Part shown: piece by piece, positions 8,075-17,503 of the stretch
How positions within the stretch are numbered: the first letter of the stretch is position 1
How the letters are laid out: each line of letters begins with the position of its first letter
Program-made: the position numbers and the translations under genes
Notes under the pieces: model-generated
The model's database searches: none
The model's input: only the letters and a program-made list of their open reading frames with translations
Told to the model about the DNA's origin: nothing
Assembly: GCF_041080675.1 (NCBI RefSeq)
Contig: NZ_CP163520.1
Location: forward strand, 8,531,632-8,595,631
DNA from: Streptomyces sp. cg36
GTDB lineage: Bacteria > Actinomycetota > Actinomycetes > Streptomycetales > Streptomycetaceae
Direction of reading: 5' to 3'
DNA: 64,000 nt

Positions 8075-11000
8075 TTACAGGGCGTTGCGTGCTGCCGGGT
8101 CCGAGCCGTTGAGGAGCTCGTTGATGAGCTGGGTGGTTTCCATCTCGGGTGAGCAGTCAAGGGCCTGGTTGACCTGTTGGACGCGGGTGATCGCGGTGTG
8201 CAGCCCGGAGCGGTTGCCGCGTGCGGCCTCGAGCCGCATCCAGGCGCGGTACATCAGTTCTGCCGAGTGGTCGACTTCGAGTCCGGTGGCGACGGCCCGG
8301 TGCGCGGCGCTGAGGTCGTGCTGGGGGCCGTTGGGGATGCGGTAGGTGGCCACGGTGTGGGCGATGTCGATGATCCGCGTGATCATTTCCTGCTGGTAGG
8401 GCTCGGCCCAGGGCAGGGGCCGGCCGCCGAAGGGCCGGCCGCGCACCAGAGTCAGCGCCTTTTCCAGGTCCGCAAGGCCGGAGGGGCCCAGGGGCAGTGC
8501 GCGCTGGACGAGCTGGAGGAATCGGGTCCAGTCGCAGCGCACGCCGGCAGCGAGCTGGTAGGGGTCGTCACCCGACGTGCGGCGTGGCACGTAGGGGGTT
8601 CCGGAGGAGTCGCTGCCCAGGGAGCTGCGCAGGCCCCGCATCCGTGCGTTGAGGGTGCTGGAGGACCACGGGCTGAGGGGATCCATGTCCGCACACAGGG
8701 CATCGGCATGGCGGCCGGGCCGGAAGTACAGCAGAGCGGCCAGCTGGCAGATCCGCGGGCCGTGACCGGTGCTGTCCACGCCCGTCACCTCGACCGGTCC
8801 CAGGACCCGGATCTCCGGAGCGTGCAGGTCCTGCGCCTGGGTGTCTTCTTCTGTCGCGGCCGTGGCTTCCTTGCGCGTGTCCCTCGGCCCGTCAGCGGTG
8901 CCGGCCTCTGCCGCTTCGGCGGGGTCCGCGGCGGCTGGGGGCGTTGCCGCGGGCGGTTGCGCTGTCGTGCGGCCCGGGCCCGGGGTGGTGTCGGGCCCGG
9001 GCGAGGGGGCGGCGGGGGAGAGGAGGCGAAGCCCCGAGGGATCGGTGCTGGCGGCGAGCAGGGCCGGGAAGACCTCGCCGCTCACCTGCGTGGCCGCCGC
9101 GGGCGAGGGGGAGGGAGCGGCGGCGGGCGCGGTGGACTGCTTGTGTGCCGCTTTGTGCTCGGGCTCCGGCGGTGTGTCGGGCTCGTTTGGGACGTCTCTC
9201 CAGGGGCCCTCGGCCGGGTGGGGCGGCTGCCCGGAGATCTTGAGGGCTGTGGTGATCTGCACGTAGGCGGCGTGCTCCAGGCGCTGGAGCGTGATGCTGG
9301 CTCCGGCGGCGTCGAGGTGCTGCGGGTCGTGGAGGGAGGCGTTGAGGATCTCGGCTGCGGGGAAGGACGCGGCCGCCGTGCTCGCCGGGGCGATCAGCGT
9401 GACCGGCACTTTGCCTGCCCGGTCGATGAGGTCGGCGCATTGCCAGGCCGTGTCCTCGTCCAGCGGGGAGGCGCACAGCAGGAGGTACGGCTGGTGCTGG
9501 GTGTCGGGCATTTGATGCGCTTCCAGCAGGCGTTCGCCCAGATCGCGCAGCGCGTGGGCGGGCTGGCGCATGTGGGCGATCCGTGTGGTGGGCAGCAGGT
9601 GCGGCAGGTCCTCGCCGAAACCCACGGTGACGATCTCGGTTTCCCCGGCCCAGGGGCTCATTGCGAGTTCCAGGGCGAGGGAGGTGCAGACCTCGGTGAT
9701 GTGGACCGGGTTGCCGTCCAGGAGCAGCGCGGGCAGCTGCGCGAGGTTGAGCAGCAGGAGGTCACCGGTCTCGGTGCTGCCGATCGTGACCAGCCCCGGG
9801 TACGGTGCCGGCGCCTCGTGGGCGCCCTCGTCCTCCAGGAGGACGGCATCACCGGGCAGGGCCCACCATCCGTCCTGCCCGGCGGCGAAGGGCGCCGCGG
9901 GATCCTGGGCGGGATCCTCGGGCAGCACCTCCACTGCGCGGGCACCGATCCGGGCAGCCCGCAGGCCAGGCAGGATCGCGTCCTTTTCCCGGGCCGTCTG
10001 GTGGGCCAGGGTGCGCAGGGCGACGTCCAGGCGGGCCGCGCCGTTTGGCTCGGCGGCCGCCGCCAGCTGGGCCTCGGCCATGGACGTCTGCGACGCGATG
10101 GCGATCGTCTCGCCGGGCTTGCGGCGGCGGCGCTGCAGCGTACGGCGCAGGGCAAGAGCACCGGTGACAGCGGCCGCCAGCAGGGCGCCGGCCCCCAGGA
10201 CCGTGTGCAGGTTCAGCAGGCTGGCGGACCGCGCCACCGGTGCCGGTGACGCCGTGGCAGCGGGGGAGGAGGCAGCCGAACCGGACGGCTGCGCCGGCGC
10301 TGACGCAGTGGCGGTGCTGCTGCCCGGCTGCGGCCTTCCTGACGGTCCAGCGGACGGGGGACTGTGCTGCTGCCGGGGCGGCTCGGCGGGACGGCGGCTC
10401 GCTGCGCCGGGGGACGGCAACGCGGGCGCCGTGCTGCGGTCCGGAGCCGGCACATCTTGCGCGGCACCGCCCGGCGTTGGCCGGGCGCCAGGCGCGGGGG
10501 CCGTGGTGTGCTGCCTGCCCGGCGACGCATCGCCGTCGTCTTCGTGCGGTGGTGGATCGGAATGCGCGGGGCGGGCGCCGGGCACGGTGACCTGCTGCCC
10601 CGCGTAGACCCGGTCGGGGTCGGTGATCATGGGCAGGCCGTGCGGCTGCGGCTTGTCCCGGCTGGCGTCGAACAGCTCGGGCCACTTGTTGCCGTCGCCG
10701 AGTTCCTCCTGCGCGATCTTCGACAAGTAGTCGCCCGCGTGGACCGTGACGATATGTCCGGGGTCCTCGTGGACAGCTGCGGGAGTGTCACCCGGCTGCG
10801 TACGGAGGCCTCCTGGAGTGGCGGCGGCCGCGGGCATCTTCAGCTGCCAGCCGGGCTGCAGAAAGCTGTTGGCGCGAAAGAGTGTGCCGTCGGCCATGGG
10901 GCGGCCTTCGTTCAGGCTCGCGATCTCCCGCCACCGCTCGCCCTCTCCCAGCTCGCGCTCGGCGATGCCCCACAGGCTCTCCGCCGGCCGCGTCTCGCGC

Positions 11001-11524
11001 ACGGTGTACGTGGGCGATGCCGGTGTGCCCGCCGCGGTGGCGGGGGAGACCTGGCCGGCCGCGGCGTTCTGGCCGGCTGTGTCCGCCTGGCCGGGCAGCA
11101 GGCTCGACATGGTGGCCGGTGCGGCCTGTGCATCGGAGGCCAGGGCCGAACTCGTGGGCAGCAGCACCAGGATGCTGCCGATCAGGAGAGCTGCGGCGCG
11201 CTGTGGGGCGCCCAGCCCCCGTGGGGCTTGCCAGGTCCGGCCCCGTACCTGCGCGATCAGCTCGCGCGCGGCGCAGAACGTGAACTGCGCCCACCCGATC
11301 CAGGCCATGAGCACGAGCATGAGCACGAACAGGCCGCCGGTGTCCTGCCGGTCCAGGAGGTGGGCGAGGTCGCCGTGGGTGGCGGCCCAGATGACCGGGG
11401 TAGCCCAGGCCAGCAGCAGAGGCAGCCCGGCGACTACCCCCGCAAGGACCACGAGACTGAGCACGGCGAACAGGAACCGTGCCAGGGTGCGGCCGGCGGC
11501 TGCGGAGCGGGTGGTGGAGTGCAT
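8075..11524 (-). CDS. Membrane-anchored LysM / BTAD-domain protein of the Tad-like locus
   Basis: This protein of 1149 residues has three hydrophobic segments in the first ~150 residues. Two LysM-like peptidoglycan-binding units follow (YTVRETRPAESLWGIAEREL and IVTVHAGDYLSKIAQEELGD). After a long Pro/Ala-rich spacer comes another membrane segment (LLNLHTVLGAGALLAAAVTG), a large cytoplasmic domain, and a C-terminal bacterial transcriptional activation domain (BTAD) with an OmpR-like winged helix (EIRVLGPVEVTG). Such LysM-BTAD fusions accompany Tad-like genes in Streptomyces; the role is unproven, perhaps cell-wall sensing or anchoring of the pilus machine. It is the last gene of the operon, and its ATG overlaps the previous stop by one base (TGATG). 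Confidence 0.82.
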   Translation of the reverse strand: MHSTTRSAAAGRTLARFLFAVLSLVVLAGVVAGLPLLLAWATPVIWAATHGDLAHLLDRQDTGGLFVLMLVLMAWIGWAQFTFCAARELIAQVRGRTWQAPRGLGAPQRAAALLIGSILVLLPTSSALASDAQAAPATMSSLLPGQADTAGQNAAAGQVSPATAAGTPASPTYTVRETRPAESLWGIAERELGEGERWREIASLNEGRPMADGTLFRANSFLQPGWQLKMPAAAATPGGLRTQPGDTPAAVHEDPGHIVTVHAGDYLSKIAQEELGDGNKWPELFDASRDKPQPHGLPMITDPDRVYAGQQVTVPGARPAHSDPPPHEDDGDASPGRQHTTAPAPGARPTPGGAAQDVPAPDRSTAPALPSPGAASRRPAEPPRQQHSPPSAGPSGRPQPGSSTATASAPAQPSGSAASSPAATASPAPVARSASLLNLHTVLGAGALLAAAVTGALALRRTLQRRRRKPGETIAIASQTSMAEAQLAAAAEPNGAARLDVALRTLAHQTAREKDAILPGLRAARIGARAVEVLPEDPAQDPAAPFAAGQDGWWALPGDAVLLEDEGAHEAPAPYPGLVTIGSTETGDLLLLNLAQLPALLLDGNPVHITEVCTSLALELAMSPWAGETEIVTVGFGEDLPHLLPTTRIAHMRQPAHALRDLGERLLEAHQMPDTQHQPYLLLCASPLDEDTAWQCADLIDRAGKVPVTLIAPASTAAASFPAAEILNASLHDPQHLDAAGASITLQRLEHAAYVQITTALKISGQPPHPAEGPWRDVPNEPDTPPEPEHKAAHKQSTAPAAAPSPSPAAATQVSGEVFPALLAASTDPSGLRLLSPAAPSPGPDTTPGPGRTTAQPPAATPPAAADPAEAAEAGTADGPRDTRKEATAATEEDTQAQDLHAPEIRVLGPVEVTGVDSTGHGPRICQLAALLYFRPGRHADALCADMDPLSPWSSSTLNARMRGLRSSLGSDSSGTPYVPRRTSGDDPYQLAAGVRCDWTRFLQLVQRALPLGPSGLADLEKALTLVRGRPFGGRPLPWAEPYQQEMITRIIDIAHTVATYRIPNGPQHDLSAAHRAVATGLEVDHSAELMYRAWMRLEAARGNRSGLHTAITRVQQVNQALDCSPEMETTQLINELLNGSDPAARNAL

Positions 11525-12027
11525 CAGTTTCCTTGGGGGGCGGTGACGCCATGAAGGAGGGTGGCCCTGCCATGGCCGGTCACCGACAGGGAGCCGATCC
11601 CCACCACGGGCAGGAACTTCGTGCTGTAGGAGCCGGTGACCGTGACATTCAGCGTCTGGTCGTTCCCGGAGACGCTGACGGTGCCGGTGGCGCCGGCGGA
11701 GTTCAGGTAGGCCTGTGCGGCGGCGGCCGCCGCCTGCGGATCGACGGCGATCGCGGTGCCGTTGATGGCGCTGGTGGGGTCGATGGCCTGTCCGCCGGCC
11801 CGCGCGGCTTCACCGGCGATGTATTCGGCGCGTTCGGTGGCGCGCATCTTGGCTCCGCCGTCGACGGCCAGGCCGATGATGCCGATCAGCGCGACGACGC
11901 ACACGGCAACGAACACGGCGACGCCTCCGCGGTCGTCGCACCGTCTCTGCAGGGACCGACGCAGGATCATCAGGCATCCCTTGTCGGAAACGTCGTAGGT
12001 TCGAGTGGAGCCTTCTTGCCAGGTCAT
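11524..12027 (-). CDS. TadG/TadE-like pilus assembly protein with Flp-type N-terminus
   Basis: This 167-residue protein has an N-terminal hydrophobic helix after a charged stretch (DDRGGVAVFVAVCVVALIG). That is the arrangement of TadG/TadE pseudopilins, which pass through a prepilin-peptidase-like step and stay membrane-bound with an extracellular domain. ATG 12027 is preferred because AGGAGG stands 5 nt before it; the frame is open to 12099 but without a ribosome site. It is third in a run of three related small pseudopilin genes feeding the Tad machine. Confidence 0.75.
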   Translation of the reverse strand: MTWQEGSTRTYDVSDKGCLMILRRSLQRRCDDRGGVAVFVAVCVVALIGIIGLAVDGGAKMRATERAEYIAGEAARAGGQAIDPTSAINGTAIAVDPQAAAAAAQAYLNSAGATGTVSVSGNDQTLNVTVTGSYSTKFLPVVGIGSLSVTGHGRATLLHGVTAPQGN

Positions 12028-12082
12028 GGTCGCCTCCTGGTCAAGGCGTTCACTGGAGGGACGTGAACCCAAGTGCCCATGC

Positions 12083-12646
12083 TCACTCATAGCGCCCATC
12101 CATACTTCGGTTCCCGCTCACCGGTACTTCAGAATTCGCGAACCCAAGAGCTCTCTGCCGGTACCGGTCCACCACTGAGGTCGCCGTCGACGTGAGCGTC
12201 TTGGCTCCTGGCACGCCGGGCAGCAGGAGGTCGGACAGATTGACGGTGCAGGTCACGGTCACAGTGATGGTGCCGACTTGCCCCACGGGCACGGCGAGAC
12301 CCCCGGTGTTGACGGTGACGTCGGTCGACGCGCACGTGATGCCCTGGTCGTCCAGGGATTCGGCGGCCGCGGACTGTGCGGCGCTCTGGGCGGAGGCCAT
12401 GGTGCGGTGGATGGATGCCTCTCTCGCCGCGTCCTGGGCGGCGGCGTCGATTTTCGCGCCGGAGGTGACGATCCGGCCGCCCGCGATCGCCAGGCACAGG
12501 AACATGATCAGCGACGGGAGGATGATGGCCGCCTCGATCGCGGCACTGCCTTCATCACCGCGAAGTCCGCGTCTGCGGGCAGCCTGCAGCGACACGCACG
12601 CCGACACGTCAGTTCGCGAACTCGCGCCTGCCGGGGACCGTTTCAC
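12083..12646 (-). CDS. TadE-like pseudopilin
   Basis: The protein has 187 residues. After a basic leader, the segment RGDEGSAAIEAAIILPSLIM carries the Gly then Glu at +5 pattern of Flp/TadE pseudopilins, followed by a single membrane helix and a small exported domain (VTVTVTCTVN). The GTG start at 12646 overlaps the upstream stop (GTGA), so translation is probably coupled. Expected role: a minor pilin or assembly factor of the Tad-like pilus. Confidence 0.78.
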   Translation of the reverse strand: MKRSPAGASSRTDVSACVSLQAARRRGLRGDEGSAAIEAAIILPSLIMFLCLAIAGGRIVTSGAKIDAAAQDAAREASIHRTMASAQSAAQSAAAESLDDQGITCASTDVTVNTGGLAVPVGQVGTITVTVTCTVNLSDLLLPGVPGAKTLTSTATSVVDRYRQRALGFANSEVPVSGNRSMDGRYE

Positions 12647-13125
12647 GGGCCACCCCCACCCGGGTTTGCGCCCGCCACACCTTCCGCCTTCGCGACCCCG
12701 CCAGCGGCGACCGTCCAGCGCTCGACCGGCCCGGATGCCGACTGCCTTATGTGCAGGCCGGGTACACCCGGAATCATCGACAGGGCCGTTCCCGATACCC
12801 GTATCCGCACGCGCTGCCCGTCGCTGCTGGCCGCGACGCTGTAGCCGCGCAGGCTGTCACCGGCGGTGCGCTCCAGCACGTGGCGTGCCTGGGCCGCACC
12901 GTCGGCCGGGGTCGACTGGTAGGAGCGGGCGGCGGTGAGGCCTTCGCGGGCCGCGGTCAGGGCGATCTGCCGGGCGTAGTACCACATGGAGGCCTGGATG
13001 ACGGCGAGGGTGGCGAGCAGCACGAAGGGGAAGACGATCGCTATCTGGATGCTGGTGTCCCCGCGGTCGTCGCGCCACCGTTGCCCCTGCCACCACTGCG
13101 TCAGGCGGGCGGGCGGGTGCATCAC
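12643..13125 (-). CDS. TadE-like pseudopilin
   Basis: The protein has 160 residues. DDRGDTSIQIAIVFPFVLLA is a pseudopilin N-terminus, with a single helix and then a ~110-residue exported domain. It may start at GTG 13125 or ATG 13122; both overlap the upstream stop, and neither has an obviously better ribosome site. It is the first of three consecutive TadE/G-type genes, suggesting a composite pilus tip or several minor subunits. Confidence 0.75.
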   Translation of the reverse strand: MMHPPARLTQWWQGQRWRDDRGDTSIQIAIVFPFVLLATLAVIQASMWYYARQIALTAAREGLTAARSYQSTPADGAAQARHVLERTAGDSLRGYSVAASSDGQRVRIRVSGTALSMIPGVPGLHIRQSASGPVERWTVAAGGVAKAEGVAGANPGGGGP

Positions 13126-13337
13126 AGGCCGCCGAGTTTCCCGTTGTACTTGGCGATCACGACAGCGATGGTCCCGGCGACCAGGACGGCACCGGTGACG
13201 CCGGCCACCCAGATGATGACGGTCGTGATGGAGATGTCGCCCCGGTCCGGCCGGCGCGCAGCCTCCTGGAGCCTTTCCCGCACGCGCAGGGTGAGCTGGA
13301 GCACAGCACGGCGGCTGCGGGCTGCGAAGTGCGTCAT
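13122..13337 (-). CDS. Small Flp-like membrane protein, candidate major pilin
   Basis: This 71-residue basic protein has one hydrophobic helix (ISITTVIIWVAGVTGAVLVA) and a short tail ending YNGKLGGL. Size, single helix and position between the TadC gene and the pseudopilins make it the best candidate for the Flp-type major pilin of this locus. The canonical Flp cleavage motif is weak (DRGD before the helix). AGGGA precedes the ATG by a few bases. Confidence 0.6.
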   Translation of the reverse strand: MTHFAARSRRAVLQLTLRVRERLQEAARRPDRGDISITTVIIWVAGVTGAVLVAGTIAVVIAKYNGKLGGL

Positions 13338-13379
13338 GTTTCCCTGCCTTTTCGGTGCGTTGAGTGAGAGGGGGGAGGC

Positions 13380-14264
13380 TCAGACGGTGAGCATGCGGAT
13401 CACCGCGGGGAAGGCCATCAGCAGCATCACCAGGACGGCCAGGAGGGCTCCGGGGGCGGTCATCTTCTCGCTGGCCGCGTTGGCTTCGGCCCCCTGATCG
13501 GCGAGCAGTTCGGCGTTGAGGGCGGCACTGCGGGCCCGCAATGCCTTGTAGACGGCAGCACCGTCGGTGGCGCTGCCGCGCATGATGTCAGCGACGTCGT
13601 CCAGGACCGGCAGGTCGTACTGCGCGGCCAGTTCCGAGAGCGCCTGATACGGCGGGATCTTCTCCAGGCGGGCCCGGCGCAGCGCGCCCTGCAGGAAGAG
13701 GAAGGGCCAGCCCTCACCGACGGCGGCGGCCTTCTCCAGCGCTTCGGCGGGCCCGGCATCGGCGGCCCGCTTGAGCGCGACCAGGTCAAGGTAGGCGGAC
13801 AGGGCGTGGGCGAACTCCTCCCGTGCCCGCTTGGCCTGGTCCCGCACCGCCAGGTCGGGCGTGATGAACAGCAGCGCCGCGACGAGGACTCCGACGCCTG
13901 CGGGCACGTAGAACGGCAGGCTGACGCCCGCGATAAGCCACGGAACCGTCGCGATCACCGGGCAGAGCAAGCCCAGTGCGGCGAGCGCGGTCTTCTTGAG
14001 CATGAACTGGCCCGGCCCCACTCCGAGCAGGGCCAGATGCGTCGCGGGGACCCGTACGCCCGGGAGGCGCTCCAGGCGGGCCAGGAGCCACCGGCCCCAG
14101 ACCTCCTCGCGCTCCAGATGCAACTCGGGCATCGCCAACGCAGCGGGAGCAGTGCGCTGCAGGGCCGGTGTCAACGCGGGCTGGGGCAGGAGAAGTTCCC
14201 GGATCAGCAGCGCCACGCCGGCGCCGATCGTGGCGCCGGTCAGAACAATGGGAAGCATGTTCAC
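13380..14264 (-). CDS. TadC-like inner-membrane platform protein (T2SS F family)
   Basis: This 294-residue protein has hydrophobic segments at the N-terminus, in the middle (LAALGLLCPVIATVPWLIAG, then a second helix) and at the C-terminus (GALLAVLVMLLMAFPAVIRM). They surround a helical cytoplasmic F-domain (FAHALSAYLDLVALKRAADA). TadB and TadC together form the membrane platform on which the CpaF ATPase acts. The GTG start overlaps the TadB stop by 4 bases. Confidence 0.85.
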   Translation of the reverse strand: MNMLPIVLTGATIGAGVALLIRELLLPQPALTPALQRTAPAALAMPELHLEREEVWGRWLLARLERLPGVRVPATHLALLGVGPGQFMLKKTALAALGLLCPVIATVPWLIAGVSLPFYVPAGVGVLVAALLFITPDLAVRDQAKRAREEFAHALSAYLDLVALKRAADAGPAEALEKAAAVGEGWPFLFLQGALRRARLEKIPPYQALSELAAQYDLPVLDDVADIMRGSATDGAAVYKALRARSAALNAELLADQGAEANAASEKMTAPGALLAVLVMLLMAFPAVIRMLTV

Positions 14265-15205
14265 CGCTCAGCTCCTGCCGGCTCGGCGACGGGCAGGTCC
14301 GGCTCCGGCGCGGGCGCAGGCAGGCGGACAGCGCTCGTGGGATCGCCTACCAGGAACCGCGGGATACGGCGGAAGGCGCTCAGCTGCCGCATCAGCGCCA
14401 GCGTGACGACGAACCCGGTCACCAGGAAGGCCAGCACCAGCTGCCCCAGCAGGGTGGCGTACGGCCTCGTATAGGACGGCACGAGGAACCCGCCGATGAC
14501 GACGCCCACGGTGATGATCGTCATCCACCGCACCGTGGTGCGGGGCTTGGCCCGGTCCGCCTCGATGGAGCGTTTGCGGGCGACTTCGTCGCGGACCGTG
14601 CCTGCCAGGTCCTCCAGCGCCTGCGCCAGCCCCGGCCCGCGGTCATTGACCGACAGGATCAGCGCGGCGACCACCTTGTCCGAGGTGACGTCGTCGAGTT
14701 CCCCAGCGAACGCCCGCAGCGCCTGCTCCGGGCGCCAGCCCAGACGCAGCCGGTCGGACAGAGCGGTGATCTGCGATGCCACTTCTTCGGGCGCCCCCTG
14801 GCGGCTGGTCATCATCGCCTGCTCCAGACCCATACCCAGACGGAGCAGGCCGGCCAGGCGCTGGGTCCACTCGCTCACCGCTTCCAGCTGCCCGATGCGC
14901 TCCTTGGCCAGCTGCGCCGGGGTGATCAGCCACGGCACGCCGATGACTGCGCTACCCAGGAGCAGTGCCCCGACGAAGTTCCCGGAGATGAGCCACACGC
15001 CCGCGAACACCACGAACGCGCCACCCGCCAGCGTGCCCTGCCGCAGCCGGGCCCTCTCGCTCCCGCCGCCGCGCAGGGCCTGCCACCGGTGCCGCAGCGG
15101 GGCCCGGCGCGGCGCCGCGGTCCCGACGCAGCCGGCCACGATGCCCACCAGGCCGCCCGTGACGGCCATGCCGCTCAGCAGGGCCCACACAAACGTCAGC
15201 GTCAT
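14261..15205 (-). CDS. TadB-like inner-membrane platform protein (T2SS F family)
   Basis: This 314-residue protein has an N-terminal helix pair (FVWALLSGMAVTGGLVGIVA, then FVVFAGVWLISGNFVGALLL), an F-domain with SEWTQRLAGLLRLGMGLEQA, and C-terminal membrane helices. ATG 15205 overlaps the CpaF stop by 4 bases (ATGA); the frame continues 13 codons further up inside cpaF without a ribosome site. It pairs with the TadC protein just downstream. Confidence 0.85.
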   Translation of the reverse strand: MTLTFVWALLSGMAVTGGLVGIVAGCVGTAAPRRAPLRHRWQALRGGGSERARLRQGTLAGGAFVVFAGVWLISGNFVGALLLGSAVIGVPWLITPAQLAKERIGQLEAVSEWTQRLAGLLRLGMGLEQAMMTSRQGAPEEVASQITALSDRLRLGWRPEQALRAFAGELDDVTSDKVVAALILSVNDRGPGLAQALEDLAGTVRDEVARKRSIEADRAKPRTTVRWMTIITVGVVIGGFLVPSYTRPYATLLGQLVLAFLVTGFVVTLALMRQLSAFRRIPRFLVGDPTSAVRLPAPAPEPDLPVAEPAGAER

Positions 15206-16689
15206 CGGCGCACCCCCACCTTCAGTGCCAGAGGCGCGCTCCACGCCCCGTACGGCTGCCGCAGGAGAGTGCAGTCGAAGCCGACGCGGCGCAGGTCGTC
15301 GATGCAGCCGGGGTCCATCCGCGGCACCGCCCGCAGCTCGCCGAACTCGGTGCCGGGGGAGAAGACCTCGTTCGTGGCAGGCCGGCCGTTCTCACCGATC
15401 CCGGTCAGCTCCAGGACGTGCGAGACGTAGCGGTGACGACGGCCGCCGATCTGTGTCTCATCGGTCATGTCGACGAAGACCACGAAGTCCAGGCCGTTGG
15501 CGGTCTGCCGGTAGGCGAGCTGCTCGGACAGGTTCTCCTGGGCCAGCGCGTACAGCTCGGCGATCCGGTCGAAGACGATGTGCGCGCGCCGGGCATGGAT
15601 GGTGCACAGGTTGCCGCCCGACCCGTTCGTCAACGCCTGCATCATCGCGACGACTTCCGGGCCGCGGACCTCGCCGACCACGATCCGCTCCAGCGACATC
15701 CGCAGCGCGGGATGCATCAGGTCCAGCAGCGTCACTTCACCGGCGCCGCGCCCTGCGGCGTCCTTCTCGCCGTTGGACTCACGGCCCACCAGGGAGACCA
15801 CCTGGCGGTGGTAGCCGTTGGCGTGGGCGAACAGCTCGTCCTCGGTCTGGATCGTGGCAAAGCGGCACTCCGGGCCGAACTCGCGGAGCATGGCCCGCAG
15901 CAGCGTGGTCTTCCCGGCCTTCTGCTTCCCCGCGATCATCACGTTCTTCCCGGCGCGTACGCACGCGCCGAGGAATTCCCGCAGGACCGAGTCGATGGTG
16001 CCCAGCCGTACGAGGTCGTCGAGACCGGCCTGGGCCACTCGATGCCGTCGGATCACCGCATAGGTCATCGGACCGAGCCCGGTGATGGCCTGCAGACGGG
16101 AGCCGTCCTGCAGGGAGAGGGCGAGCGTGGGGCTCGCGGTGGAAATGGTGCGCTCGCTGTGCCCGGAGCCGCGCGCCAACTCCCGCAGCAGCTCCAGCAA
16201 CTCCTCCTCGGAGTCGGCGATCGGTCCGACCCGGTGGCGTACTCCGTCGCCGTAGTCGAGCCACACCTCATCCGGGCCCTGGATGATGATGTCCTCCACC
16301 CGCTCATCGTCCAGATACGGCTGCAGGCGTCCCGCTCGGAACAGCAGGTCATAGACGGCGCGCCGCAGCGCCTCATCCTCCTGCGGCGCCATCGCCTGGG
16401 CGTCCGACCACAGCGCGACGGCCTCGTTGATCCACTCCAGGCAGCGCTGCTCCTCGCTGGCCCGGTCCATGCCCGGCGTGGTCTTGAGCAGTTCCTCGCG
16501 CTGTTTGGCGACCTGGGAGGCAATGGTGCGGGCCGTGTGGTGGGGGACGGTGGCTCGGGGCGCTGCCGTGCCGAGCACCTGGGCACTTGCGGCCGCACCG
16601 GCCGGCGCAGGCGTGCCGTGGGCCGGCCGGCGCGCTGCGTGGGGCAGCGGGGCCACCGTGGGGTCGGGGTGCAGGGGCCTAGCGTGCAT
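15202..16689 (-). CDS. cpaF: CpaF/TadA-type secretion ATPase
   Basis: This 495-residue hexameric ATPase powers Tad/Flp pilus assembly. It has a Walker A motif AGKQKAGKTT (about 253-262), a Walker B-type motif RIVVGEVRG (335-343), and a histidine box GGNLCTIHA (358-366). The N-terminal ~100 residues are a divergent extension, as usual for actinobacterial members. GGAGG stands 6 nt before the ATG; the start overlaps the TadZ-like gene by 11 bases. It is the central motor of the operon. Confidence 0.92.
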   Translation of the reverse strand: MHARPLHPDPTVAPLPHAARRPAHGTPAPAGAAASAQVLGTAAPRATVPHHTARTIASQVAKQREELLKTTPGMDRASEEQRCLEWINEAVALWSDAQAMAPQEDEALRRAVYDLLFRAGRLQPYLDDERVEDIIIQGPDEVWLDYGDGVRHRVGPIADSEEELLELLRELARGSGHSERTISTASPTLALSLQDGSRLQAITGLGPMTYAVIRRHRVAQAGLDDLVRLGTIDSVLREFLGACVRAGKNVMIAGKQKAGKTTLLRAMLREFGPECRFATIQTEDELFAHANGYHRQVVSLVGRESNGEKDAAGRGAGEVTLLDLMHPALRMSLERIVVGEVRGPEVVAMMQALTNGSGGNLCTIHARRAHIVFDRIAELYALAQENLSEQLAYRQTANGLDFVVFVDMTDETQIGGRRHRYVSHVLELTGIGENGRPATNEVFSPGTEFGELRAVPRMDPGCIDDLRRVGFDCTLLRQPYGAWSAPLALKVGVRR

Positions 16690-17503
16690 GGGTCACCTCC
16701 CCGCCTGCCGCACCCAAGCCGCGTGGATCGAGGCGGGTCCGGCGCCTGGCGGCGTGCTGGGCCAGCAGCGTGCCGGCCGTCGCCGCGGCCTTCATCAGGG
16801 ACGAGCGGGTGAAGTGGCGTGGCTGCTCGGCTCCGTCGGACAGCACACGGGCGTCCTTCGGCGTGTACGGAAGGGCGGCGATCACCGGCACCTGCAGAAC
16901 ACGCTGTACTTCGCCTGCCGGATACGGGCCCTCATTGACCATCAGCACACTGATGTCACCGACGGACTCCTCCAGTGCGCGCACCCGGCCCTCCGCTGCC
17001 TGCAGGCAGCGGAGCGTGTTGCGGACCACCACGAACACGGCATCAGCCTGCTCGACCATGACCGCGGAGGGCCCGTACGCCCCGCTCCGGCCCAGGTCGA
17101 TGAGGACGTCGTGGCCGCTTTCCGCCTCGATGCCGCGGAACATCTGCATCAGCATCTTCCAGACCGAGACCATGCTCGCCGCCTGGGACGGGTCGGTGAC
17201 ACCGGGCAGCAGCAGCCGATCCCGCGGCGACGCGTGCGTGCCGTCGCTGCTCAGGTCGATCAGCTGCCGCCAGAAGGCGTCGCTGAACTCGCCCTTGCGG
17301 GCGGCGACGGAGAGGTTGCGCAGCCCGTACCGGTCGCCAAGCGTGCCTTGGAGCAGGCCGTGCAGCACGGCTCCGCCGTCCGGGTCGCACTCCGCGAGGA
17401 TCATCTTGCGGTCCGCTGCAAGCGGCCACGACAGGAGCAGAGCAAGGGCGCTCGTGGTCACGCCGGGTGCTCCGCTGCAGCCTGCGAGCGCGATCACAGC
17501 CAT
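16679..17503 (-). CDS. TadZ/CpaE-like ParA-superfamily protein lacking the Walker A lysine
   Basis: This 274-residue MinD/ParA-like protein starts MAVIALAGCSGAPGVTTS. The P-loop reads CSGAPGVTT instead of KGGVGKTT, so both the signature and the catalytic lysine are missing. The Asp of switch I is present (AECDPDGG), and DVLIDLGRSGAYGPS is a Walker B-like strand. CpaE/TadZ proteins position the pilus machine at the membrane and are often atypical ATPases. The start at ATG 17503 overlaps the upstream stop by one base; ATG at 17557 would reach into the neighbour. It is not a plasmid-partition ParA by context. Confidence 0.78.
   Translation of the reverse strand: MAVIALAGCSGAPGVTTSALALLLSWPLAADRKMILAECDPDGGAVLHGLLQGTLGDRYGLRNLSVAARKGEFSDAFWRQLIDLSSDGTHASPRDRLLLPGVTDPSQAASMVSVWKMLMQMFRGIEAESGHDVLIDLGRSGAYGPSAVMVEQADAVFVVVRNTLRCLQAAEGRVRALEESVGDISVLMVNEGPYPAGEVQRVLQVPVIAALPYTPKDARVLSDGAEQPRHFTRSSLMKAAATAGTLLAQHAARRRTRLDPRGLGAAGGEVTHAR

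Noticed and set aside
8177..10249. Long plus-strand frame of 690 codons opposite the LysM/BTAD gene
   Set aside because: Composition is Gly/Arg/Val repeats typical of the antisense of high-GC coding sequence; no ribosome site or domain.
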